64,000 nt of DNA, taken from positions 2,761,112 through 2,825,111 of the forward strand of contig NW_009799179.1 of NCBI RefSeq assembly GCF_000213175.1. Reading direction: 5' to 3'. This stretch comes from Neurospora tetrasperma FGSC 2508. Its lineage: Eukaryota; Ascomycota; Sordariomycetes; Sordariales; Sordariaceae. The notes below the pieces were generated by a model, which saw only the letters and a program-made list of their open reading frames with translations, had not been told where the DNA came from and searched no databases. A program made the translations under genes and the position numbers. Shown here piece by piece: positions 1-10,820 of this stretch (position 1 is the stretch's first letter; every line of letters begins with the position of its first letter).

Positions 1-1649
1 CGCATCTCCCCGTCTTTCACTTCCTCGGTTCAGCGCCCCAGGTTTTCCAAAGAAATAGACGACGCCGCACAGTGGGAGCACAGGCGCCCGGAAACAAAAA
101 CGCAAAGGAAAGGCAAGAAGGAAAAAGGTATGTTGGCGTACACTACCTATTTGCGTTGTGGTGCACCAGTGTCGCGGTGTGAGAGGGCTTGCCGCAGGCT
201 TGCGGTGGTCGCTGCCAATCCTTTTATTTTATTTTTTTTGCTTGCCGTCGGGCTTGGCCCAGGGGGGGGCGCATCGTCAACCACAAAACTGCCATTCGAT
301 CTCTGAAATGCTGTGGTTTTTCCATCACTCCCTCCGGTCTCCGATCGACGAGCGGCTTGCCCCAGCGAGCTGCCACAACACAGCTTCTCCAGTCGCTCTT
401 GTGACCACACCGAACAGCAGCCCTTTGCAGCCAGTCAAAAAGCTCTCCCAAAGTTGGCAAGGCACAGCTCGCTGATCGCGGCAGAAAAACAGGTCCAAGG
501 CTGTCTCCTGACCAGCCCCCGTCGACCACCCAGCAAGGGGTCCACTCGCCGCCTCCATTTCTCCTTTTGCTCCGTCTTTTCGCTGTCCACCTCACTCTCC
601 AGACTCTCTGGCCTTTCAGGTCTGCATTTCGTCCCAGTCTGCGAATTTGAACCTGTTCAGTTCCTGTTCTGCCACCAAACCCACCAATTTCAGGGTTATC
701 CCATCGACCCATCCCAGCATCCTGCCAGCATAATTTCGGACAACCGCAGAGAAGGGCAAAGAAGGTCAAAACCAAGCACCACGCGAGCCTCAGTCCAGGG
801 TCCCAGCTCAGAAACACAAGAGCCTTCACAAAACCGCGTAGCAGTCGGTGCTCGCTATCTCAAGGGTTGGTACACCACCTTCAAGTCTTTCAACCTGTCA
901 TATTATCCCGCACACCCACCAACCTACCCACCAGCTGGCAACCTCTTTGCCTGCCCATACCATATTTCGTCTTTCATTGCGCGAATGTAGCACTGCACTG
1001 CACTGCACTGCACCGCGACCCTCTCAGGCCCGGCGCTCACACTACGCCTTCTCTAGCTTCCTCGTCTACACCTCTCCGCAAACGTCTTGGCCAAAACAAA
1101 CGACTAGGGTCTTTTTCATCACTACACCACTTCCCCCCGACTTTTGCCTATTACCTATACAAAAAAAAAAGTAGAGGGTAGGGTACGTTTCGATATCCTG
1201 ACGTCGTCGGTTCTGCTTCGGCCCAGCCCGTCCTCTGCAAAAGGCAACCCTCGACCACTTAGCCCACGGGCCCACGACCCACGCTTTAGCTTCCTCGCTG
1301 CTGCCCCGTGCAGCCTTTTCCAGTTTCCCCCCTCCCCCTTTTTTGGGTGCCTACGATCACTTGCTCGCTCGGAAAAAAAGCGCCTTTGCCCCTTGAACAC
1401 TCTATCTTTGCGACACCATTCGCATCCACCACAGTCCATTTTGGTTTGGACACACGGGACGACACGTTGGTGGCAAAAAAAGAAAAAGAAAAATAGATAC
1501 CGCCTTACCAAGAGGACGGACGCAAGAGGGAATCGCTCCACAGGCGGACACTTTCGTCCCATCCATACCGACACACCTCTCCTGTGACCCTTTCCGGTCG
1601 CAGCGATATCACGACTATATCAGGACTACTGCCCGCCGTGGACTCGTAA
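1..1649. other. Intergenic / 5' region of the SCOC-like gene
   Basis: No convincing coding exon is visible. The stretch is CT-rich on the plus strand in its second half, as expected of a Neurospora promoter and leader. It contains a pentanucleotide microsatellite near 991-1015 and A/T homopolymer runs near 1160 and 1480. Several open frames exist on both strands, but they overlap each other, lack coding bias and have no family resemblance. Confidence 0.5.
991..1015. repeat. (CACTG)n pentanucleotide microsatellite
   Basis: Four exact tandem copies of CACTG, followed by one imperfect copy (CACCG), lie in the region upstream of the SCOC-like gene. This is seen directly in the sequence. Confidence 0.9.
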
Positions 1650-2209
1650 TTGACAATGATGGAGGACAATCACATGGGCAAGGTATCCGGCATGGAGTGG
1701 TCAGATTCATCATCCGGGGCGTCCGACGATCAGCAACATGACCAGCAAGAGCAGCCAGTCATCCATGCTCCAGTCCCGGTACGACCACGATTGCCGAGCC
1801 GAAAGAGCAGTGGGACCATGATCGTACCGCGCGACTCTATTGAGGTTGGCCCGGTCGAGATGACGCTTGGGCCTGACGACGTGAGGGCCATGAGCCCGAG
1901 GAGAACGAGCCAGGACCTCGAAATGCTGAGCAAGGAGGCAAGAGAAGAGTTGCAAAGGTGAGTTCTTCCTGCCAATGCCGGCTGCCGATGACGGCGCTCG
2001 CACAGTCATGGATGGTAGGTATGCTAACTGTGAATGACAGGCACGCCAAGGCGCTTCAGGACTCGCTGTTGGCCCTCTTCCACCGTATCGAGGCTGTCAA
2101 AGAGGAACACAACAAGCTCGACAACAATAACAAGTTCCTGCAAAAGTACATTGGTGATCTTATGAGCACTAGCAAGATCACAGCGCCCAGCAGCCGACCC
2201 AAGAAATGA
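1650..2209 (+). CDS. Short coiled-coil protein, SCOC/Slo1 family
   Basis: Two exons, 1650-1957 and 2041-2209, separated by an 83-nt intron with a GTGAGT donor, a GCTAAC branch site and a GACAG acceptor. Splicing gives 158 residues. The C-terminal ~55 residues form a leucine/asparagine-register coiled coil that closely resembles the conserved core of SCOC/Slo1 proteins (the DSLLALFHRIEAVKEEHNKL segment, then the FLQKYIGDLM segment). Family knowledge: SCOC acts at the Golgi with Arl-type GTPases and in autophagy; yeast Slo1 interacts with Arl3. The N-terminal ~100 residues are acidic, Gln/Ser-rich and probably disordered. The start could be this ATG or the second one two codons downstream. Confidence 0.85.
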
Positions 2210-3195
2210 AAGACGTCGAGCATCTTTACCTACGTTTGTTTAGCTGGGATGACGAACAATGTTCGACACGAAGCACATGGCTTCATCAAAAAGAACGGAC
2301 CTAATTCAGGCTATGATGCCTTACGACATGATCCGACTCGAATTTGCCAGCAGGGGGGCTATATGGAAAAGCGGCGAGCGTTTATACCGACTTGGTGGAT
2401 CTCAACAACGCGGAATCTTTTGGCCATCTTCTCGGAGTGTATCTTCAGAAAGAGAAGGTTCCGTTGTGCCTGCATAAGCACTCGATTCAAGACGGCACGC
2501 GTCGGTTCTTTCCCGACTCGGATTTTTTTTCTCCGACGACGCAAACGGCTCAGGGTCTGGATGACGTCTGCACGGCTTTGATCGTGGAGCATCCGGATCC
2601 TACGCATTATCCGTTGTTTCAACCATTGGCGTCTACCATGGGTTTTGGGTTCTTTTCAACTTCTCTTTCTTTGTTCTTTTTGCGAGTCGCCTTTGCCTCA
2701 CATGGGTTAAGAGTTTGATACCATTTATACGCGACTCGCTCTGGGGTGGCATGGAAAATATTATTGGGGAATTATGCACTATACATTGGCCAAGGCAACG
2801 ACCACTTGGCCGACGAGCTTGGTTACTGGACATGGACTTGGGGAAGCATTACACTATGGCGTTGTCCGGAGTCTCGTCTGTCTATTTTGGGCCAAGTTGG
2901 CTTGTTATCATTACGACGTGGAAGAGGAAGAGAGGGGGGTTGTGTAAATAGGAAACTTCCGTTTGTTCAAGAATACCGACACAATCAAACTCGAAGCCAG
3001 TGTCCATGCAAGGTTAATTATCGAAACTCGAAAGGAAGGGTTCAGCTTCTTACCTGGATGAGAAGCCTTAATTATGTCATGAGGCGCAGGTCTTCGGGTG
3101 TTCGATAATACGGTCGTAGCGCCAGGGTAAGATTTCTTCGCAATGATAAGCTTGCGCCGCTCGACGTTGATTTCAAGATGGAAAGACTTTTTTTT

Positions 3196-3248
<53 letters not shown>

Positions 3249-4395
3249 ATCATGGTGACAAGAAGCCGGTCGTTGGCATAGATAGACGGTTTGGGTTATC
3301 ACGGGCCAGGCATAGTGCCACGACATGGACAAGATTTTTGTGTTTTTCAGGGTCCTGTTTATCTTCCAGTTCTTGGTCAGGCCGGACACAGACATGGACA
3401 CAATTGCGCAACTTGACCCTGATCTTCGCGGTTGCACTGTGCTTGCGAAGCTTTTGTCGCACGCTCACCCACTTTCAACGAGTTGCCGGCCAAGCGGTTC
3501 GGTTTGTTCGAATTTGGAAAGCCGAGCGACAGAAGGGAGGACCCGCAAAACAGGCGCAACCCAACTGTCGTGAGCGTCCAGTGAGGACTCCTCATCTGAT
3601 CCATCCGATTTCACGCGGGATTCCAGGGGCCCAATTCAACTCCCACCGAACCCTTGTTTGCTGTTTTTGTTCTCCGCCTTCCGCCTTCCGCCCTCCGCTC
3701 GTCGCTTGTCGCGCATTGCCGGCCGGATGGCCTTCGTGCCCCTTTGTTTTCGTTGTTTGTTATTGTTTTGTTTTGTTGGTCGGCAAGATTGTTATGCCTA
3801 CTGCGTACAAGATCCATGAAAAAGGAAGTGCACAGGGATGACGGTGATGATTTTAGAGCTCTCCCCGCCTCCGGCTTTTTCCCAATCCGTGTTCTTCGTC
3901 AATGTCGGGATGGAGGGGAAGCTCACAAATAGGCATTAAAAATTTGTTCACATTTTGCACATGTGGAAACTCGTCCAAAAATGACCTTGACGATCCGACG
4001 GGCGGTGTTCGGCGTCTTTTGCAGCATGGCTGCACAGGAAACCATCCTGCAATCATACTCCACCCACTGGCCTGACAACGACATGAATGCATTCCCGCCC
4101 GAGGGCTGGCTGGTGCCTGCCACTACACTACCTCACCCGCCGGCGGGCACCCAGTCATTCAACCACCAGGGATTGATGCTGCAACACCGTATTGCAAACA
4201 TTGCAAACACAGTGAGTAAAAGACAAAGAATTCAGCAGCCAACCGGCACTGCACGCGGCCTGCAGGCTTTATCATGGATTAGGGGATGCACGCAGGGTTT
4301 GGCTTGGCTAGGAAAGCAGATAAGGGGAAAGACAATGACGTCTTGTGCCTTATAGGGAAATGGACGGCATCATTTTGTCAACCTAGCAAAGTCAA
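2210..4395. other. Intergenic region with an A43 homopolymer
   Basis: This is the 3' flank of the SCOC-like gene followed by the 5' flank of a tRNA. Open frames occur on both strands, but none has coding bias, clean splice sites or family resemblance. A run of 43 A at 3201-3243, preceded by T-rich sequence, is the only clear structure. Confidence 0.5.
3187..3243. repeat. T-run followed by an uninterrupted A43 tract
   Basis: A poly-T stretch runs directly into 43 consecutive A residues (3201-3243). It could be a mononucleotide microsatellite, the tail of an ancient retroposed RNA, or partly an assembly artefact. No coding remnant is seen immediately upstream that would identify a source element. 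Confidence 0.9.
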
Positions 4396-4484
4396 GCCCG
4401 TGTGGCGCAATTGGTTAGCGCGTCAGACTTTTACGAACAAGTGAAGTGATCTGAATGTTGCGAGTTCGAGTCTCGCCGTGGGCG
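4396..4484 (+). tRNA. tRNA-Lys (TTT) with a 15-nt intron
   Basis: A full cloverleaf can be drawn: acceptor arm 4396-4402 with 4477-4483 (two G-U pairs), D stem GCGC/GCGC, anticodon stem TCAGA/TCTGA and T arm GCGAG/CTCGC with a TTCGAGT loop. The anticodon TTT is at 4430-4432. The 15-nt intron, 4434-4448, sits after position 37, the canonical site. The mature length is 74 nt. A T7 run near 4504-4510 is a likely RNA polymerase III terminator. Confidence 0.93.
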
Positions 4485-6479
4485 GCTTGATTTTCTTTCT
4501 TCTTTTTTTCACCTTTTGAATCTACGAGACTCTTTCCATTTCAATTGTCTACAACCTTTTTGGCAATGCCGTAGTAGAATCGTGCCCTACGAAGATTTGT
4601 TTTGAGAACTTTACCTTTTTAGAATGCATCTCATATTCTCGTTTGGCGTTCGTGGATCGCTGGGTCTGCAGTATCCGGAACGAACAATCGTGCTCAAAAT
4701 GTTTGCAATTCTACGGTTGATCAGTGTTGATAAAGCTTCGCACCTTCCGCGTTTGCACTCATGTACTGGCACACAACGTGGGATATAACGAACTCAATCA
4801 TTCAGCCCTTAACTTACATTATCGCCTTTTCAAAACTATTCTCGACTGCAAAAGCATATGCCTTGAGGCATCAGATCCGCCAATCCGAAATCGGCCTTAC
4901 TTGGGCAAGAGCTTCGGTCCCATATGTGCCAATGCCGGGCTTTACTTGACAGACTCAATATTGATCTCATGGAGGCCTCTTTGCGGCCATGGCCTGAAGT
5001 GTCCAAGACGTCAAGATGGAGGAGGTTGGGTTCGGACGTACACAACCACATATGCCCAGGCACGTTCGTAACAATCAAGAAAGAGGAAATCACTGCATTC
5101 AGCTGGGGACCAAGCATGCATTCCGACTAATCCTACCTGTAGGCAAGCATATCTCCGTGCTCAGGATATGAGGTTTATGTCGACAAACTGCTGTTACACT
5201 CAAGTATGTCATGTCACGGACGACTTGCTCCCATTGAAGGCAATGAAGGGTGAGTCGGTTTCCGTCTTTTTTCTTTTTTTCTTTTTGGCTTCACAATTTC
5301 AAATCCCAGAGGATCGAGAATGAAATAGGAAGCCCGGCCTGCGAAGTCTGATGTTTGCTTCAAGTCTCAATGTGAAGCCAGTCGTTTATTCTGCCCGCTC
5401 AAGAAACCCGAGTGTCCTGCTCTACTCCCGGTTTGCTTCCAGTCCTCTACCTGTCTACCTCTACTTATTCCTCTACCCAGGCAGTGAACACATCAAATGA
5501 GCTCACTGATCAGTTCGTGCAGATAAGATACACAAATTGGAAGTTCACAGTGTTCTTCCCAAATCAGGTAGGGCTCGCTGGGCTATCAGGTAGGAAATCT
5601 GGAAAAGTACCTCTATCTACCTCACTTGTGTTTGTTGCCGTTCCTTCCTCCAAGGAAGTGAGGCTCTCTGCGTCGTGTGAAGGTAAATGGGAGTTGGCGA
5701 AAGCCGGTCCCCATCTCACTCAACTGCCCATTTTCAGGTACTTGACTCCCACCGCCCTCGGGCTTTGAGCCTCGAAGCATGTGCTTCGTCATACCATTGG
5801 GGTTAATGGTCTAGCTCTGCAGCTCATATCCATGCCACCAATCTTCCATGCCAGTCAGTTCCGTCAACATTGAAACTGTAGCCCCATTTGCTTCTTTTCC
5901 TTTTCCTGGAGGGAAAGGTCAGATAATCCTACAGGTACCCGAGAACCGCCCTGGAAGAGGTCAGCTGCTGCACTTGATATCAGACGGAATGGCCCAGCCT
6001 CCTAGGTGTCATCTGGAGCAATCCATAGAGGTACTCATCCGACAAGCAGGTAGCACAGCCACAATCTTGTTGCCCGTGAGCTCTGTGACTAAATTGAACC
6101 CCTCCACCTTCGATCCCTGACTGCCACTGGCCTTGCTCTACATCTGAGGACTGTAGAGCCGTGCAACGCGTCATCAAAAAGCCAGACTGCAGTTCGGACG
6201 CACGTTGACTACCTCTAGGCAACAACAACTCCCTTTTTCTTTCTCAGCCGAGGGGTTCTGAGCTCAAACACAGCCCCAAGCCCCGCACTGATTCTTTCTT
6301 CTACACGAGCACAAATTCTCCAGTCGTCTCGTTCCACCTATCTCCTCTTCCCTTCTTCCCTTTCTCACATAACAAACCCTCGAGTAGCCCGTCTCGTTCT
6401 TCTTTCCACGCAGTTTACTCGCTCTTACTTCTTCCTCTCCTTCACAAAGCAAGTCGTAAACCAGCAAGGTGGACAAGAT
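4485..6479. other. Intergenic region between tRNA-Lys and an unresolved coding region
   Basis: Apart from the Pol III T-run just after the tRNA, no supported gene is seen. The last ~240 bases (6240-6480) turn strongly CT-rich, as in a Neurospora leader, and fit as the 5' region of the poorly resolved coding segment that follows. Short ATG frames, such as one at 5848-6120, have no supporting signals. Confidence 0.45.
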
Positions 6480-7724
6480 CATTGTCGCCGCCTATCGTTG
6501 GCAGTAGCATCTTCACTGCTGCCGGCATCGTCGACGCCATCGACGCCATCTCACCCTCGCCTGGCATCGTCCTGGTTGCCACCCTCATCTTCAAGCTCCT
6601 CGTCTGGGCTGACTGTGCTTTGCTCGCCGAGCTCAATGTTTCTCCCGATGTAGAGGTAACGTGAGTTAAATCCGTCATCATTAGCTTACAACTTCGCTTT
6701 CCTTTCATCACGTCCTTTCTCCCGTCATCTTTACGATCTTCATGATCTTCTCCTTCTGCCCTCAAGATCGATAATCCGGGCTCCTTCTACGCCGTCAACC
6801 CCAGTTTGTGATGGAAATCTGAAACGATACTGACAGAAATAGACCACCACCAACACCATGGCTCCTCACGCTGCCAACGTTCATGTTCCTGGTTCTGCGG
6901 GGCCATGCAACAGAAGGCCCAACAAACCCAGCAGCAAGCCATGACGGACTGGAGTAGGTGTTGGATGGAAATGTCCGGTATGCCTGGCATGAATGGCATG
7001 ATCCCTCAGAACTGCATGCCATAGATGTTCCATCCCAGGCATGCCGGGCACATTCAGTTACAACGTTGTGGTTGTAAGTACAACACACCCTTCTTCCATG
7101 CGAAACCCGTTCTTTTAACGATCAGTCACTGACCTGCTCCAGTCAACAACTCCAACCAAAGACTGCTCCCCGTTCCGTGGCCCAGCGACGTCCCCAAGTA
7201 GCAACAACTGTCAATCAACCCTACCCCTCTCGTCATCGTTCTCTTCCTCTTCTTCTTCGTAACCTTCTTCGGCCTGACATTGTTGGCTACGAGCAAGCAC
7301 ATGCACCACGCTCACAAGCTGGGCGTCCTATACGTCGTAGTCTCCGTAACCCGCGAATGGTTGAATCAGGCAAAGGCCCATGAACAGCCCACCGCCCTCG
7401 TTGCTCAGGATTCACCTGCAGCGCCCGTACGTGCTGGACGACACGCGCCGTTTGAGGTCCAATCAACGACAACCCCGACTATGACAACCGTCCCCGCGTA
7501 AAGCGGACCACCGGCATTCCCAAATCCTTCCTCAAGACAGCAGACAAAGCCACGACCCAGCGGGACAACAAAGACCAGACCACTAACGATCTTTGTGTGT
7601 TTTTTGTGTTGCTTTCCCAGCATCATGGTCAATGCTGACGGAGAGTTCGTCATCGCCGAGCCTGACAAGGCTTCATGGGAACAGTTTCAGGCCAAGGCCA
7701 TATCGGATTCTGCAGCCCAAAAGG

Positions 7725-7836
7725 CTACTCATGAGGGAGACAAGGAGATTCAGGAGCGTGGGCTGGAGTGCCCCATCGACCACAGGTTGTTCATAGACCC
7801 AATGAAGACACCCACTCCAGTCCACGCTCCTGGCAA
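7725..7836 (+). repeat. Duplicated module, copy 1, with an internal 19-bp inverted repeat
   Basis: This ~110-bp block recurs at 8091-8200 with about 10 differences. Inside it, 7752-7770 and 7813-7831 are inverted complements with one mismatch around a 42-nt loop, so a long hairpin could form. The copy is followed by an A/G-rich tract (about 7838-7966). It lies inside the open frame of the adjacent unresolved gene. Confidence 0.85.
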
Positions 7837-7837
7837 A

Positions 7838-7966
7838 CAAGGAAAAGGAAGAAGAAAAGGTTCAAAGAATAAACCTCAAAAAAAAAGAGAGAAAAAAGAC
7901 AAAAAAAGAAAAAAAAAAAAGACAAAAAGAAAAAGAGAAAAAAAAAAGAAGAAGAAGAAAAGAAAA
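7838..7966. repeat. Homopurine A/G-rich low-complexity tract 1
   Basis: The plus strand is almost entirely A and G. Where it overlaps the open frame it encodes a Lys/Arg run. A similar tract at 8217-8333 follows the second copy of the adjacent duplicated module, so the tract appears to have been copied along with it. Confidence 0.85.
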
Positions 7967-8090
7967 ACTATTCTCAACCTCATCCTTCTTCCCTTTACCA
8001 CCCTTTCCTTCCTCTTTACTCGTGTCGAAGTCCGGAAAACTCGAGAGCCTTCCCCTATCCGTATGCCCACTACGAGCGGCTGATAGAAGT

Positions 8091-8200
8091 CTACTCCTGA
8101 GGGAGATAAGGAGATTCAGGAGCGTGGGCTGGGGTGCCCCATCGACCACAGGTTGTTCATAGACCCAATGAAGACACCACTCCAGCCCACGCTCTTGACA
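8091..8200 (+). repeat. Duplicated module, copy 2
   Basis: Second copy of the block at 7725-7836, offset by 366 bp. Its own inverted arms are 8118-8136 and about 8179-8196, with more mismatches than in copy 1. The copy does not continue the upstream reading frame, which has already stopped at 8082-8084, so this looks like a non-coding tandem duplication of part of an exon. Confidence 0.85.
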
Positions 8201-8216
8201 AGAATCAAACGTACAC

Positions 8217-8333
8217 AAGAAAAAAAAAATGAAAAATAAACTCTAAAAAAAAACGAGAAAAAGGAAACCGCCAAAAAAAAAGAGAAAAGAAGAGAAAAGA
8301 AAAAAAAAAAAAAAAAAAAAAAAGAGAGGAAGG
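8217..8333. repeat. Homopurine A-rich low-complexity tract 2
   Basis: The plus strand is nearly all A with scattered G. It parallels tract 1 at the same offset from the duplicated module, supporting a 366-bp tandem duplication. Confidence 0.85.
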
Positions 8334-8482
8334 GTTAACCTTGTCAATAACCGCCTCGAACCAGCGAGACCACGGCACAACCCAGTTTTCCTGCAACTTG
8401 TACTTCTTAATCCTGCTAGCGAGTCGCGGGGACGCAGGGCGCTCAGGAACTCGAGGCGGGCCAACAGCGACTGGCAAGCTAC

Positions 8483-8685
8483 ATGAAGCGCTTGGAGGAA
8501 GAACAAAAGAAGATCAACGACATCAGGTATGCTCGAGATGAATCCGAACAAGCGGGCAAGTACCAGACCCTCTCAGCAGCAGAGAGAGCAACCATGCCGA
8601 AGCATATCAAACTGCCAAAGAGGCCTTGCTGGGAGTGTTGGATCGCCAGAGAGCAGATATTAGGCTTGATATTGAGATGAAGTGA
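8483..8685 (+). CDS. Possible 3' exons of a small coiled-coil protein
   Basis: An open segment 8483-8526 can be joined to 8577-8685 by removing a 50-nt stretch with GTATGC and CTCAG ends. The product ends in charged, helical sequence (EAYQTAKEALLGVLDRQRAD) before a TGA. The frame extends upstream of the ATG at 8483 (LEAGQQRLASY), so the true gene probably starts earlier, perhaps as the last exons of the unresolved gene to the left. The intron lacks a good branch site, so the model is weak. No family was recognised. Confidence 0.3.
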
Positions 8686-9121
8686 GCAAAGATCGTAGAG
8701 TTGCCGGCTGATTGGTGGAAGAAGCTGTCTACCGTAGTGGGAAAATCTGTTTCCAGACATGCGTTGTAGTTGTTGGACAATAACCACAATCAATGTTTTC
8801 TAGCCAATGCATGTTTCTTATAGGGGTGGTAGGCGTTGTAATATAGAGGTAGTAGGTAAGTATCCTTGGTTTGAAAGCTGGGTCGGGTCCGAATTTCGAA
8901 ATTTCTCAAAAGTCTCAAAGTCCCTCTTTCCCCCAACAATCATCCCCTTTGAATCAGTGCAATAGAAAGAACCAAGCATTCCTTCCATCTTTTATCTCAA
9001 AGTTGTTCCAGACTCACCACTCGCAGCAGCGCATCACCACTTCAGCATAGNGGTACGGCATAGCAGGACTTCATTCCACCCATCACTATAAACCCAACAT
9101 CTTGGCCAAAATTTCAACAAG
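8686..9121. other. Intergenic region with one ambiguous base
   Basis: No gene is seen between the coiled-coil segment and tRNA-Phe. The base at 9051 is given as n. Confidence 0.5.
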
Positions 9122-9210
9122 GCGGGTTTAGCTCAGTTGGGAGAGCGTCAGACTGAAGTCCACTTCACTCATAAATCTGAAGGTCGTGTGTTCGATCCAC
9201 ACAAACCGCA
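9122..9210 (+). tRNA. tRNA-Phe (GAA) with a 16-nt intron
   Basis: The cloverleaf comprises acceptor 9122-9128 with 9203-9209 (one G-A mismatch), D arm GCTC/GAGC, anticodon stem TCAGA/TCTGA and T arm GTGTG/CACAC. The anticodon GAA is at 9155-9157. The intron at 9159-9174 follows position 37. The mature length is 73 nt with discriminator A, as expected for tRNA-Phe. Confidence 0.93.
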
Positions 9211-10094
9211 TCAACTTCTCTTTTTCTTGTTTTGAACGTCAAAATTGCCGTAGTGGAGTTGTGGCCGAAACAAAAAAATGGATGCTCGGGAGGGCAGAGC
9301 AGGGGTCATCCTTTTTTTTCTTCCCTTTTTTACCCTAGTGACTTTGACACTGTGAATATGACTCGCGTATAAGTCATAGATTTGGAATTGCTTGCCAGAG
9401 TCTCAAAGAGGAACTGAAGAGGTTAAGTTGAGAGAACTGCGAACTGCCTATAAGTGCGAATTTATTAATAATACCTCTAATCGATAGAGGCCGGAAACGC
9501 TTGCTAGGCTTTCATCCGTTGCCGCTGCAGTATATTACACAATCCGCCTAGCTCTTTCCTCATAACAAAAGGCACCCAACAAGGGCATAAAAAGTTCGGT
9601 AGCCCGGTTCCCAATTGACGGGTTATTATATAACATAGCATCACCATAAGCCAGGCAATAGCCGGAGCGCAGGGCTGACCAACTGGGTCTCGTAGGACTA
9701 TACATAGAGAATTGGAGGCCGAGTAGTGACAAGGGTGGTGTGTCTTTTCGTTGCAACATGCTCTGAACTTGGCTTCAACCCCCACGCTTACCAGCAACCT
9801 TTTCTTCACTCAGTTGTACCGAGAAAGCTACAGTGTCATCTGTGTAGGGCTGTGTGCTGCCGAGACCGAGGCGCTGGTTCTTTCCATCGCTGGTGAGAAC
9901 CGACTCGCCGAGAATTGCTCAAGTCATGAGTTCGGAGATCTTTAACAAGGTACTCCTTCGTTGAAGACCAGAAGAACTCGATAAATGTAGCGAGAAATCT
10001 TGGAGGTAAACACTTTCAAGCCTTGTATGGTCATATCCCTCCACGATGTTAGTTTAGTAATGAAAAAGGTCCGGATTCAAGCTGAAGGTGATCC
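9211..10094. other. Intergenic region
   Basis: No supported gene is seen. T-rich stretches follow the tRNA (about 9310-9330). Open frames near 9504-9945 on both strands lack coding bias and splice signals. Confidence 0.45.
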
Positions 10095-10289
10095 TATTAC
10101 ACCAACGACTCGGAAAAGGGCCAGTACTACGACTACTGGAAGCTCCTGCGCGCCGTCGGCCAAGTTGCCGATGGGACTCACGAGAGCGACTCGCTCCTCC
10201 TTTGCACTATCGGCACCGCCGGCAACGCGGTTATCCAGTTCAGCGAGTGGTGCAAGGCCAACGGCCAGAACTGCTGCCAGCCGCCTTAA
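10095..10289 (+). pseudogene. Relic exon of a small cysteine-containing protein
   Basis: One frame of 64 codons has clear Neurospora coding bias and reads as protein: an aromatic stretch (YYDYWKLLRAVG), then SLLLCTIGTAGNAVIQF, then a Cys-rich end (WCKANGQNCC) before TAA. Upstream in the same frame there are stops within about 10 codons and no ATG or signal peptide, so it is either the last exon of an unresolved spliced gene or a truncated relic. The composition suggests a small secreted protein, but no family was recognised. Confidence 0.4.
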
Positions 10290-10820
10290 CGTGACCACTG
10301 CAGGACAAATGTTGAGGGCGTTCTTGTTGAGAAGATTTCTTGCTGCGATGTCAACTAGACGCTGGTCTACCTCTAGTGGTAGGTGCACCTACTAATGGGT
10401 ACAACTACCCATACCACGAGTGACCAGCTGTAATGCGAATAGGTGAAGAGGTACTAATGAATACCTAGGTAACAGGGGCATTAGATTATTGGGAGTCCAG
10501 TACGTCGTAAGACATTTTCATTCTTCCCGTATTCCTAGCCAGGCTTAACACTCTTTTGCCTTTTGAAAGTAAAAGACAAGGCAATATAACTAGCCGTCCG
10601 GTCCTTTATTAGCACAGTATATAATATAAATAGGTTGCAACCACACTACTAGAGGGAAGTACAAGGCTAGGAGCCGCCTTCCTCCTATCTTTCCTATTGG
10701 AAAGAAAAAGAAAAAAAATTTGGAAGAAAACAAGATGATAGAAACACTAAAAGTAAAAAAGAAAGCTAGAATAGGAAAAAGAGAATGACCCGACTTCAGC
10801 GAAGTGGAGATAATTGAATT
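10290..10820. other. Intergenic region
   Basis: Nothing recognisable is seen. An A/G-rich stretch lies near 10700-10790. The region separates the small relic exon from the minus-strand tRNA-Leu. Confidence 0.5.

Larger units (their letters stand above)
6482..8084 (+). pseudogene. Unresolved multi-exon membrane-protein coding region, possibly decayed
   Basis: Coding-like frames are visible but no intact start-to-stop model is. Segment 1 (6482-6660) is hydrophobic and ends at a GTGAGT donor, but has no ATG. A middle segment (about 6843-7073) encodes a hydrophobic stretch with an in-frame stop. The best-supported part is an exon at 7201-7497 with a predicted membrane helix (VIVLFLFFFVTFFGLTLLAT). 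It joins in frame across an intron at 7498-7620 (GTAAAG donor, ACTAAC branch, CCCAG acceptor) to 7621 onward, which reads MVNADGEF and then runs into a Lys/Arg-rich low-complexity tail ending in a stop at 8082-8084. A TAG at 7198-7200 interrupts the otherwise open frame. No family was recognised. It may be a hypothetical gene whose exons I could not solve, or a decaying one. Confidence 0.35.

Noticed and set aside
3980-4355. Plus-strand ATG frame of about 125 codons before tRNA-Lys
   Set aside because: No coding bias, family motif or promoter signal; runs up to the tRNA flank. Possible but unsupported.
5848-6120. ATG frame of 90 codons in the 5-6 kb gap
   Set aside because: Composition is like random intergenic sequence and both neighbouring frames are equally open.
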